From assembly GCF_003533305.1 (NCBI RefSeq), contig NZ_DOEH01000026.1:18349-82348 (forward strand): a stretch of DNA of 64,000 nucleotides. The letters are read 5' to 3'. The notes under the pieces were generated by a model that was given only the letters and a program-made list of their open reading frames with translations, did not search any database and was not told where the DNA came from. The position numbers and the translations under genes were made by a program. Source of the DNA: Providencia sp. GTDB lineage: Bacteria; Pseudomonadota; Gammaproteobacteria; Enterobacterales; Enterobacteriaceae. Shown here in pieces: positions 9,312-16,872 of this stretch (positions are counted from its first letter, which is position 1; each line of letters begins with the position of its first letter).

Positions 9312-9881
9312 TTAATAAAATTTACACACGAGCTGTTCCTGACTATCGGGATAGGAAAAATGTTTGGTTATCAAATCAAATGCTGCCTCAGACGTTTTAA
9401 ATGGGTTTTCACCCGTTAAGTTACGCGCCACTAATCTTTTTTTGCACTCATCATTATCAACCGATAATACGTGAAAAACATATGGAACAGCCGATACTTC
9501 TGCCAGTGATTTCAACCATTTCCGCTGTGTTGGTGTATTAGCTGGGAAATCCATTACCACGGTGAGTCCCGCACTGATAAGCTGTTTAATGTGATTTTCT
9601 AACAACGTTTTAATTAACGTGCCTTTTTCAACATAATGAGCGAGTTCAGTAATTTCACCCGGATATAATTTTGTCAGCCACTCATCTTCATTGAGTACGA
9701 TAGTTTGAGGGCGCTTCGCCAACTTGCTTGATAAGGTTGATTTTCCCGATGCAATTTTACCGCATAAAAAATGCAATCTTGCATCACTGATCATTTGAAT
9801 CATCTCCTCAAGAGTATCCGTTGGTTGTAGATTACACTCGGGGTCAGATGCTAATTTCTGGCCATTTTTCATTGAACACAT
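9312..9881 (-). CDS. P-loop ATP-binding kinase-like protein
   Basis: A 189-residue protein with a Walker A loop 'GKIASGKST' at residues 41-49. It has the layout of small P-loop kinases of the zeta-toxin/chloramphenicol-phosphotransferase-like group: 'LNEDEWLTKLYPGEI' shortly after the P-loop, 'LTVVMDFPANTPTQRKW' as a possible Walker B region, then 'ARNLTGENPFKTSEAAFD'. The substrate is unknown. The first ATG has an AGGAG site six bases upstream and is the likely start. A leader peptide with consecutive Val, Ile and Thr codons and a terminator hairpin lie immediately upstream (separate entries), suggesting control by amino-acid supply. No adjacent antitoxin gene is seen, so a toxin role is not supported. 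Confidence 0.7.
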   Translation of the reverse strand: MCSMKNGQKLASDPECNLQPTDTLEEMIQMISDARLHFLCGKIASGKSTLSSKLAKRPQTIVLNEDEWLTKLYPGEITELAHYVEKGTLIKTLLENHIKQLISAGLTVVMDFPANTPTQRKWLKSLAEVSAVPYVFHVLSVDNDECKKRLVARNLTGENPFKTSEAAFDLITKHFSYPDSQEQLVCKFY

Positions 9882-9916
9882 AAATAACTCCTACTGACAA
9901 TTAACCAGACAGGAAC

Positions 9917-9942
9917 AAAAAACCCGCCTATCTGGCGGGTTT
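9917..9942 (-). terminator. Attenuator-type terminator ahead of the kinase gene
   Basis: On the minus strand AAACCCGCC (9942-9934) pairs with GGCGGGTTT (9928-9920) around a five-base loop, followed by six T residues. It lies after the leader peptide and about 20 bases before the ribosome site of the gene at 9881, so it would stop transcription before that gene. Its 5' arm can also pair with an upstream segment at 9958-9964. Confidence 0.85.
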
Positions 9943-10012
9943 AGAATGCAGCTTATCCCCACCACTAAGTGATGGTAATAATCACAACTGAATAAGCGAC
10001 AAACGATGACAT
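9943..10012 (-). promoter_or_regulatory. Amino-acid attenuator leader (competing hairpins)
   Basis: Read on the minus strand, CCATCAC and GTGGTGG at the end of the leader ORF form a seven-pair hairpin with a three-base loop (segments 1:2). The segment TGGTGGG (9964-9958) can instead pair over seven positions with CCCGCCA in the terminator's first arm (segments 2:3, one G-U pair). This would block the terminator (3:4). A ribosome stalled at the Ile/Thr codons would cover segment 1 and favour 2:3. This is the classic arrangement of enterobacterial biosynthetic attenuators such as thrL and trpL. I derived it by eye; folding energies were not computed. Confidence 0.75.
9965..10012 (-). CDS. Leader peptide rich in Val, Ile and Thr codons
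   Basis: A 15-codon ORF reading MSSFVAYSVVIITIT then TAG, with an AGGA ribosome site six bases before its ATG. Seven consecutive codons near the end are GTT GTG ATT ATT ACC ATC ACT, a run of Val, Ile and Thr like that in thrL or ilvL leaders. The run overlaps the first arm of the pause hairpin, and the terminator follows 22 bases after the stop. The composition suggests sensing of charged Ile-, Thr- and possibly Val-tRNA. It is too short for standard gene finders. Confidence 0.75.
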   Translation of the reverse strand: MSSFVAYSVVIITIT

Positions 10013-10039
10013 AATTTTTCCTAAAAACAATTAACTAAT

Positions 10040-10067
10040 ACATTATCAATTCAATGTTGGTTGTCAA
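10040..10067 (-). promoter_or_regulatory. Candidate promoter for the attenuator
   Basis: On the minus strand a perfect -35 box TTGACA (10067-10062) is followed after 14-16 bases by GATAAT/TAATGT, which overlap as possible -10 boxes (10047-10040). The spacing is shorter than ideal. The position, about 30 bases before the leader's ribosome site, suits a short leader transcript. Confidence 0.45.
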
Positions 10068-10284
10068 ATTCAATTGATAATACGGATGAATTATAACCTC
10101 TAAAAGAGTCATAGTTGATACTTTTAATACTATAATAAGAAGATTAAATGACCAAAAATACCGCTTAAATAGTAAAAATATTAAATATGAACCCAAAATA
10201 AATTATAAATAGTGCAAAAAATCTCAGAAAGAATTATGTGAGCTCGTCCAATTAAAAAAGATTATTTGTAATAACTTATAAATA

Positions 10285-10320
10285 AAAAACGGCCAGAGCA
10301 CAACATCTCTCTGACCGTTC
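10285..10320 (-). terminator. Rho-independent terminator of the antiporter gene
   Basis: AACGGTCAGAG and CTCTGGCCGTT form an 11-position stem (one mismatch or wobble) around a ten-base loop on the minus strand, followed by a T-run. It sits 22 bases past the antiporter stop codon. It separates that gene from the attenuator unit downstream. Confidence 0.85.
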
Positions 10321-10342
10321 TAATCATAAAACTCAAGACTAA

Positions 10343-12001
10343 TTAGTGTTTATTATTTTTATGATGATTTAATGTTTCTTCTTTTAAATCAAGCTCATCA
10401 CGCAAACGATGATAAACACGTTCATTAATATTTTTACCTTTACGCATTTGATATAGAGCATCACGCTTAGCTTTAAGCGCTGAACGAGACATATTGCGCT
10501 CCATATCAATCATCTTATGTAAATCAAAGACATCTGACTCAGTTTCATCTGAGTTATCTAATCGTCTACCATAGATCTCTAATAACTGAGCACCAACTTC
10601 TGTCCGCATCGCGATTTCATCCATATCTTCCGACGGATGATTCATTAACTCGCGTAAATGTGCCATTGCAGCTTCATTTAGCGCCAAACGTGCACGAATT
10701 TCGTCATTATCATAAGGTAAGTCTTGTACTAATCCTTTAGTCAAAATAGGCAGTGCAATACTGGCAATCAGTAATGAACACAAAATAACACCCATAGCTA
10801 AAAAGATAGCAACATCTCGATTTGGGAACAAGGAACCATCAGGCATCAATAATGGCAGCGTTAAAATACCCGCCAAAGTAATTGCGCCCCGAACCCCTGC
10901 GGTTGCCATAATCGCCATCATGCGAATATGCATTACGTCAGCTTCTTTACCACGGCGGCGATTATGGAAGACGGTTAATGTCATTGAAATCCATACCCAA
11001 CTGAATCGTAGTATTGCCAACGTAATAGTTATCACCGCAACATAGACAAACAACATCCATGGGTGGCTCGCTCCCGCGGCCTCAGCGACCTGTGGCATGT
11101 TTGTCCACATACCCGGCAGCTGCTCGCCCAATAAGATAAAAATCATACCATTCAATGCAGTTTGTACCGTATCCCAAACCGCTTTACTTTGCATACGGGT
11201 TGCCGCTTGCATACGACCTGCAATTTTTTCATAGTGCATTGCGATACCCGCAACCACCGCAGCTAAAATCCCAGAAACAAGTAAATGTTCAGCGACCAGA
11301 TAAGCGGTAAATGGCATTAACAAGCTGATCATTATCTGAATAGCAGGTTCTTCACCCGTACGCTTAACTAAAAATTGATTTAACCAACCTATTGCCCACG
11401 CGACCAATAAGCCCACTAAAATCCCGCCAACAGCCACCACTACAAACTGGCCCGCAGCTGAAACTAAAGAGAAGACACCCGTTGTGGCCGCTAACACCGC
11501 AAAACCAAAACATACTAGCCCTGTTGCATCATTGAGCAACGATTCACCTTCAAGAATATGAGCCATACGTGATGGAAGAGGGGAATTTACTGTCATCGCA
11601 GAGACAGAAACTGGGTCTGTGGGTGACAATATTGCCGCCAATGCAAACGCGACGGCCAATGAAATCGCAGGGATCAACCAATGGATGAAGAAACCCATAC
11701 CGATAACTGTAACGACAACCAAACCAATTGCCAGTGACATAATGGGTTTGATCTCTTGAAATAGCGCTTCTTTTGGAATGCGCCAACCATCAAGAAAGAG
11801 CAGTGGCGGAATAAATAAAAATAGGAATAAATGAGGTTCAAACTCAACCGTAAATCCGAACAGAGATAACCCTGCACCCAACGCTATCTGAATAAGGGGT
11901 AATGGGATAATATCTTTTAGCAAGCGTGAGACAAATACGCTCACAACAACGGCTAATAAAAAAACGAGTACAAGTGTCACTACCGACATCGATTGCTCCA
12001 T
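10343..12001 (-). CDS. CPA1-family Na+/H+ antiporter (NhaP/YjcE type)
   Basis: A 552-residue inner-membrane cation/proton exchanger. The first 415 residues hold about a dozen hydrophobic segments with family motifs: 'LFLFIPPLLFLDGWRIP' (about residues 58-74), 'AAILSPTDPVSVSAM' around the ion-binding Asp (about 122-136), 'LEGESLLNDATGLVCFGFAV', and 'GVRGAITLAGILTLPLL'. The last 120 residues form a charged, helical cytoplasmic tail. Length and layout match E. coli YjcE. It is monocistronic with its own terminator. The transported ion (Na+, Li+ or K+) cannot be told from sequence. Confidence 0.9.
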   Translation of the reverse strand: MEQSMSVVTLVLVFLLAVVVSVFVSRLLKDIIPLPLIQIALGAGLSLFGFTVEFEPHLFLFLFIPPLLFLDGWRIPKEALFQEIKPIMSLAIGLVVVTVIGMGFFIHWLIPAISLAVAFALAAILSPTDPVSVSAMTVNSPLPSRMAHILEGESLLNDATGLVCFGFAVLAATTGVFSLVSAAGQFVVVAVGGILVGLLVAWAIGWLNQFLVKRTGEEPAIQIMISLLMPFTAYLVAEHLLVSGILAAVVAGIAMHYEKIAGRMQAATRMQSKAVWDTVQTALNGMIFILLGEQLPGMWTNMPQVAEAAGASHPWMLFVYVAVITITLAILRFSWVWISMTLTVFHNRRRGKEADVMHIRMMAIMATAGVRGAITLAGILTLPLLMPDGSLFPNRDVAIFLAMGVILCSLLIASIALPILTKGLVQDLPYDNDEIRARLALNEAAMAHLRELMNHPSEDMDEIAMRTEVGAQLLEIYGRRLDNSDETESDVFDLHKMIDMERNMSRSALKAKRDALYQMRKGKNINERVYHRLRDELDLKEETLNHHKNNKH

Positions 12002-12274
12002 GTTTAGCTAATCATTGATGATCAGTAAATAGATAAATTGAATCAATGTAAAGTCGCAATTTATGATGAGATAAAAAAAATAAAGAAATCAGAAACAACC
12101 ATATCAATCATTGTGTTACAAGATATTATCCGCTCTACCCTCTCTAATATTATTTATTTATATCTTATTGATATTAAAAATCATATTCATTTTTTATCTT
12201 ACAATCTAGCGAGTGCAATCAATAGTCGCACCAAACCGTCATTATTTGACTAGTTTGTCGTTTTCAAGAGAATC

Positions 12275-12766
12275 TTATTCAAGATCATTTTGCTCAGTTA
12301 CATTTTTATCGACCTTATTTATATCAACTGAATGACGTTCGATAAGCTCTTGTAGTACTTGTTTTAGCATTTTTCTTTTTCTAGCCCCTAATGGAGCAAG
12401 CACCGCCTGTTCATGTAGCTGAGCCTCAACCAGTAACCCTTCAACTAACTGCATACCACTTGAAGTAACACTCACTAAAGTAACGCGTCGATCACTACCA
12501 CTGTGATTATTATGTCTAATCACATGCCCTTGTTGCTCTAATCGCTGTAGCACTCGGGTAATAGTGGGTTGTTTACTCACTGTTTTTTGTGAAAGCTCAG
12601 TGATCCCCATAGAGCCATTATTGGCAAGGGTTGAAAGTACACGCCATTCTAAGACAGATAAACCATGAGCCTCAACAACCGCATGAAATTCAGATGAAAC
12701 TAACATCCATGCCTGCCCCAATAGGGCAGGTAGATAATTATCAACAAAGACTTTTGAATCTGACAT
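12275..12766 (-). CDS. MarR-family transcriptional regulator of the catabolic operon
   Basis: A 163-residue winged-helix protein. The recognition helix region 'MGITELSQKTVSKQPTITRVLQRLEQQGHV' is followed by the wing 'SGSDRRVTLVSVT' with the conserved Asp-Arg, flanked by helices for dimerisation. The frame extends to 12844, but the ATG at 12766 follows an AGAGG site and gives the usual family length. It is the last gene of the lower catabolic operon. MarR proteins in aromatic-degradation clusters often repress until a pathway intermediate or CoA ester binds. A perfect 20-base palindrome upstream of the operon (23491-23510) is a candidate operator. Confidence 0.85.
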   Translation of the reverse strand: MSDSKVFVDNYLPALLGQAWMLVSSEFHAVVEAHGLSVLEWRVLSTLANNGSMGITELSQKTVSKQPTITRVLQRLEQQGHVIRHNNHSGSDRRVTLVSVTSSGMQLVEGLLVEAQLHEQAVLAPLGARKRKMLKQVLQELIERHSVDINKVDKNVTEQNDLE

Positions 12767-12851
12767 CTCGCCCTCTTGCCTCTCTTGATGCATTATTGCA
12801 TTTGTTACTAGAAGAGTAGCAGAAGGAAACTTAACTCTTAACATAATTTAG

Positions 12852-13607
12852 TTAAAACTTTCCACTAAGTAACGAACCGAAGCCATCAACTCGTGTGTCT
12901 AAACCTAATTTTTTCAACATCATGTAGGTTGTTGCAACCGATGAGGATAATACGGGTAAACCCACTCGATCCTCAATCAACTGAATTGAAGGTAATGATG
13001 GCATTTGTACGCAAGCAGAAGCCACGATGACATCGACGTTAGTATTAAGTTTCTTCGTAATTTCAACCGGTGCTAATGGGTTTTGGCGACCCACTTCCAG
13101 ATTATCGGGGATCTCTAATGAGATACTATCAACAACTTCGATCCCTTCGCTTTCAATATAATCGATCACTAATTGCGTCAACGGCTTCATGTAAGGCGTC
13201 AAAATAGACACTTTTTTCGCACCAATCGCATGTAAGCCATCGACTAATGCACCAGCACTGGTCACAACGGGTGCAGGATGACCGTTATCTACAGTGCGCT
13301 GAAATAAGCGTTTTTCTGATACTCGGTGATACCCTTTACCCATACTCATAATCGCCACTAAACAAGCATAGCCAAGCACATCAACCGCAGCATCTGATAA
13401 TTCAATCGCACAGCGGTCGCTGTCTGAGTCCATTTTAGCGAGTTCATCTTTGGTGACTTTCTGCATACGCATACGGCTAGAATGAAAAGTAAAACGCTCT
13501 GAAAACAACGCTTCACGTGCACGTAAAATGGCAGGGATCTCCGTTTCCATCGTGGTATTTGATGAGGGCACTATCTGCCCGATACGAAAAATGCGTCCGT
13601 GGCTCAT
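12852..13607 (-). CDS. Maleate cis-trans isomerase (Asp/Glu racemase superfamily)
   Basis: A 251-residue protein matching maleate isomerase, which converts maleate to fumarate without cofactor. Two cysteines stand in the expected catalytic surroundings: C82 in 'LGYACLVAIMS' and C199 in 'VIVASACVQMPSL'. The N-terminal segment 'RIGQIVPSSNTTMETEIP' is the family's substrate-binding signature. Its start overlaps the stop of the nitrilase gene by four bases (ATGA type), so the two are translated together. In the inferred pathway it carries out the last step and delivers fumarate to the TCA cycle. A related arylmalonate decarboxylase-like activity cannot be excluded. Confidence 0.85.
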   Translation of the reverse strand: MSHGRIFRIGQIVPSSNTTMETEIPAILRAREALFSERFTFHSSRMRMQKVTKDELAKMDSDSDRCAIELSDAAVDVLGYACLVAIMSMGKGYHRVSEKRLFQRTVDNGHPAPVVTSAGALVDGLHAIGAKKVSILTPYMKPLTQLVIDYIESEGIEVVDSISLEIPDNLEVGRQNPLAPVEITKKLNTNVDVIVASACVQMPSLPSIQLIEDRVGLPVLSSSVATTYMMLKKLGLDTRVDGFGSLLSGKF

Positions 13608-14635
13608 AGGCCTTTCTCCAATGAATTATCATCTGATGGTGTAAATGGGTTAAGTTCATCTTCATCTTGTCCATCATGATGAAAACGAGCAGCCGTTAAA
13701 GGACGACGATTAACCTGTAAATCAAAAATATCAAAACGATTATAGTGTCCGGTAATGTCATGCATTTGGCGTGGTGCAATGCATTTATTTAAATCAATAT
13801 CCGCATAAACAATACCTTCTTGATCAATCAACGGCTCACCGATAACACGACCATCAGGACCAATAATGCCTGAAAATGCACTGTTAGGGCGCGCTAATAA
13901 TTCGCGAGACTCTGGATGTGTTGCCGCCATAGCATCAATAATCTCTGGCGAAACCGTAGAGCAGGAAACAATAGTGAAAACTTTCCCTTCAAAGCAATGA
14001 GCAGAGGCACGCAAACGGATAGCCTCTGCCATATCGTAATCTTTCGGTGCGACAGGTAACGCAATATAGCTGGCGATATGGACGAGCTCACCTTGTGCAA
14101 GCAAAGCAAAACGTGCCAATGTATTGGTATTTTCGCCACAAGCCAAGGCACCCAAGGGGCCAACACTGGTTTGATGAACTTTCAGCGATGAAGCATCACC
14201 ATTTGCCCAGGTTAATTTTTCAGCCCATGTCGGCACCAATTTACGATGACGCCCAAGAATTCGACCTTCATCTGAAATAGTCACTAAGGTGTTATATAAC
14301 GTGGCAACCCCATTAGGATTGCGCTCATTCACGCCAATAACCACATTGATATGATGGCGAGCTGCCGCTTGAGCCACCTTTTGAATTTCAGGCCCCGGTA
14401 CTTCAATTGCTGACTTACACAGTTTTTCAAACCATGGACTGCCATCAATCGGGTTCATGACCCAACTCCAATAAGGATATCCTGAAATAAACACTTCAGG
14501 AAAAGCCACTAATTTTGCACCGTTATCTGCCGCTTCTTCAATCAAGCGACAAACTTTATCTACGGTTGCGTCAGTATCGAGGAAAACGGGGGCGGCCTGC
14601 ACCGCCGCAGCTTTAAATTGCGCTAAATTTAACAT
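13604..14635 (-). CDS. Nitrilase-superfamily carbon-nitrogen hydrolase
   Basis: A 343-residue enzyme with the complete Glu-Lys-Cys triad: E47 in 'AFPEVFISGYPYW', K132 in 'GRHRKLVPTWAE' and C166 in 'LACGENTNTLARF'. The 'GENTN' stretch after the cysteine is typical of aliphatic nitrilases (nitrile to acid plus ammonia). The context is an aromatic ring-cleavage operon, where its neighbours would produce and use maleamate and maleate. I therefore suggest it may act as the amidohydrolase that frees ammonia from maleamate. That is inference, and the sequence branch argues for nitrilase chemistry. Indole-derived nitriles are another possible substrate. It overlaps the isomerase gene by four bases. 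Confidence 0.85.
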   Translation of the reverse strand: MLNLAQFKAAAVQAAPVFLDTDATVDKVCRLIEEAADNGAKLVAFPEVFISGYPYWSWVMNPIDGSPWFEKLCKSAIEVPGPEIQKVAQAAARHHINVVIGVNERNPNGVATLYNTLVTISDEGRILGRHRKLVPTWAEKLTWANGDASSLKVHQTSVGPLGALACGENTNTLARFALLAQGELVHIASYIALPVAPKDYDMAEAIRLRASAHCFEGKVFTIVSCSTVSPEIIDAMAATHPESRELLARPNSAFSGIIGPDGRVIGEPLIDQEGIVYADIDLNKCIAPRQMHDITGHYNRFDIFDLQVNRRPLTAARFHHDGQDEDELNPFTPSDDNSLEKGL

Positions 14636-14665
14636 CAGTCACGCTCCTTGGTGTTGATACTGCAA

Positions 14666-15577
14666 TTAGATTGCAACGACGGGATGGCGTAGCTCGCCAA
14701 TTTTCTCGACGTATGCCTCAATCACATCCCCTGGCCACACCCACTCTTGTGGTGAACGACCCGCACCAACGCCTTCAGGTGTCCCCGTCGCAATAATATC
14801 CCCCGGCTCTAAGGTTATCCCTTTGCTGATATCTGCAATTAATGCATTTACATTGAATAGCATATGACGTGTATTTGAATCTTGTTTAGTCACACCATTT
14901 ACTTTCAAACTGAGATTCAGTGTGTGTGGATCTGGGATCTCATCTGCTGTGACGATACAAGGACCAAAAGGTGCGAAGGTGTCTTGGCCTTTCGAATAAA
15001 TCCATTGACCTGCACGGCGACAATCACGCGCACTCATATCAATCATTAAGCTATAACCAAAGACATAGCTCAGGGCATCATCATGAGAAACGCTTTTTGC
15101 TCGAGTTCCCATTATGACCGCTAATTCAACTTCCCAATCTAACTGTTGAGTAATTGCGCTGTTATGCTCAATCGCATCTCCAGGGCCGATCACGGTTGTT
15201 GGTGGCTTAGAAAAAATGACGGGCTCTTTTGGTAACTCTTTTGAGGTATCAAGCGTTCGGCTAGACTCAGCGACGTGCTCTACATAGTTAAGCCCAATCC
15301 CAAAAATATTTTTTCTCGGACGAGGGATAGGCGCCAAAATCTTCACATTCTGCACCGGCCATGCCGTCCCCGCTGGGAATTGCCCTTGATAAATATTGAG
15401 TAGCTCAGTGCCTGCACGTACTCCTTGTGGACCTAAATCAATAAAATCCAACATGTTATCTGGTAAATACTGCCCTTGCTCTTCGGCCAATCTTGCTAAA
15501 TCAACCACTTGTTGATCAACAATTGCACCTAAACGTGCGGCAGCAGTAATATCTGAACGGTAAGTAATAAGACGCAT
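14666..15577 (-). CDS. Fumarylacetoacetate hydrolase-family enzyme
   Basis: A 303-residue FAH-family protein that hydrolyses a carbon-carbon bond in a diketo acid. The metal site is visible as 'DWEVELAVIMG' (E149, E151) and 'SLMIDMSARD' (D180). Substrate-loop elements are 'FGIGLNYVEHVAES' with the catalytic His at about 101, and 'ATGTPEGVGAGRSPQEWVWPGD' near the end. In the operon it follows the ring-cleaving dioxygenase. It would therefore split the ring-fission product into pyruvate and a C4 acid (maleate or maleamate). A hairpin lies just ahead of its ribosome site. Confidence 0.85.
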   Translation of the reverse strand: MRLITYRSDITAAARLGAIVDQQVVDLARLAEEQGQYLPDNMLDFIDLGPQGVRAGTELLNIYQGQFPAGTAWPVQNVKILAPIPRPRKNIFGIGLNYVEHVAESSRTLDTSKELPKEPVIFSKPPTTVIGPGDAIEHNSAITQQLDWEVELAVIMGTRAKSVSHDDALSYVFGYSLMIDMSARDCRRAGQWIYSKGQDTFAPFGPCIVTADEIPDPHTLNLSLKVNGVTKQDSNTRHMLFNVNALIADISKGITLEPGDIIATGTPEGVGAGRSPQEWVWPGDVIEAYVEKIGELRHPVVAI

Positions 15578-15592
15578 AATTCTTCTCCTTGA

Positions 15593-15612
15593 GTTAGGTT
15601 TACTGACCTAAC
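15593..15612 (-). other. Intercistronic hairpin before the FAH gene
   Basis: GTTAGGT and ACCTAAC pair around a six-base loop between the dioxygenase and FAH genes, directly before the AAGGAG ribosome site. It lacks a T-run and so is unlikely to terminate. It may be a processing or stability element in the polycistronic mRNA. Confidence 0.4.
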
Positions 15613-15715
15613 AAATTTGTCACTTAAAGAAATTCTTTATGTAAATAATCAAAACATACCCAAAATAATTCGCGCCAAGTGGTCATCAACACTTGAAACA
15701 CAACGGGTATAATGA

Positions 15716-16843
15716 TCAGCTGATAATCTTCTGGTGCCCATCATTCTCAGCCAGCGCTTCTTCGTAATAGAGCCCAAGCGAATGCATAACGGGCAAATCG
15801 TTAAAGCAAAATAAACAAGCGTCATCGTTGTTCGAAGTATTGACGTGTTCATGGAACATCCATGATGGCACACAAAAAATATCGCGTTCTTGCCAATCAA
15901 AACGCTGCCCATTAATAATTGAATAACCTTGACCTTTCGCCACTTGATAAATAAAACTTCCCGTATGGCGATGAGCTTTCCCCACAAAGCCAGGACGTAA
16001 AAGTTGCATACTCGCGCCAATCGTTGGCATAACAGGCCCCCCGCTTAGCGGATTGGTGTAATGCATGAGAACATCATCAAAAGGAGAGCCATCCGCCACT
16101 TTTGCAGCACGCTGTAAAGCTTCATAGGTCGGTCCCCACTGATATTTAAACAAGGGCGAATACGGTTTATCCCAACCAATATTATGTGGGCGTAAAGCCG
16201 TACCTGCCCACATGCCAACGGGGTAATCAATTGGCCTTGTCTGTACTTGGTTTAAATCTGGATGAACTTTATAAAAACCCGCTTCCAGCGCATTAACTAA
16301 TGGAATATCTAAACCATCTTGCCAAATACACGGTAAACCATCATCGGCAACGCCATGCTCATGCCAAGTACCATTAGGCGTTAAGACAAAATCGTTAGCT
16401 TCTAACATCATTTTTTGCCCTTCAACGATGGTATAAGCCCCGCGACCCTCCATAATGAAACGCAATGCCGACGATGAATGCGCATGAGCAGATGCTGCTT
16501 CTCCCGGATGCATCACTTGTAAGCCTGAATAGAGCCAGCCCACTGCGGCAGCAACATCTTGTCGCCCTGGGTTATTTAAATAAATCACTCGGCGCCCTGC
16601 TTTTTCTGGTGTAACCAGTTCAACAGAACGTAAAACATGTTCACGTAACTCACGGTAGCGCCACAGCACAGGCACTGATTGCGATTTTGGCTGCCATGGC
16701 TCGATTTTGTTAGCGACAGTCCATAACGCACCTGTTTTTAATGCATCAAGCTCTTTGTAATACGCCACCAGCTCGGGAGTGTCTTCAACATCAGCACGTC
16801 CAGCGACACTTTCTCGGTATTGATCATGGGACTGAGTACTCAT
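15716..16843 (-). CDS. Gentisate 1,2-dioxygenase-like bicupin ring-cleavage enzyme
   Basis: A 375-residue double cupin of the gentisate/salicylate/1-hydroxy-2-naphthoate dioxygenase family, which uses Fe(II) to open ortho-substituted benzoates between C1 and C2. The N-terminal cupin has H120 and H122 ('AHAHSSS') and H161/H163 ('TWHEHG'). The C-terminal cupin repeats the pattern with H291/H293 and H331/H333, so both domains keep possible metal ligands. It lies between the CoA hydroxylase and the FAH hydrolase. Substrate could be gentisate, or 5-hydroxyanthranilate if the upstream steps act on an amino compound; the second fits the cluster better. It does not overlap its neighbours. Confidence 0.85.
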   Translation of the reverse strand: MSTQSHDQYRESVAGRADVEDTPELVAYYKELDALKTGALWTVANKIEPWQPKSQSVPVLWRYRELREHVLRSVELVTPEKAGRRVIYLNNPGRQDVAAAVGWLYSGLQVMHPGEAASAHAHSSSALRFIMEGRGAYTIVEGQKMMLEANDFVLTPNGTWHEHGVADDGLPCIWQDGLDIPLVNALEAGFYKVHPDLNQVQTRPIDYPVGMWAGTALRPHNIGWDKPYSPLFKYQWGPTYEALQRAAKVADGSPFDDVLMHYTNPLSGGPVMPTIGASMQLLRPGFVGKAHRHTGSFIYQVAKGQGYSIINGQRFDWQERDIFCVPSWMFHEHVNTSNNDDACLFCFNDLPVMHSLGLYYEEALAENDGHQKIIS

Positions 16844-16872
16844 AAGGTTTTCCTCCTATCCGGCTAAGGCGC

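Noticed and set aside
9312..9881. Zeta-type toxin of a toxin-antitoxin pair
   Set aside because: No antitoxin-like gene is adjacent, and the only upstream element is an attenuator leader.
12038..12253. 71-codon plus-strand ORF between the antiporter and marR
   Set aside because: Low-complexity AT-rich translation, no ribosome site and no recognisable feature; likely a chance frame.
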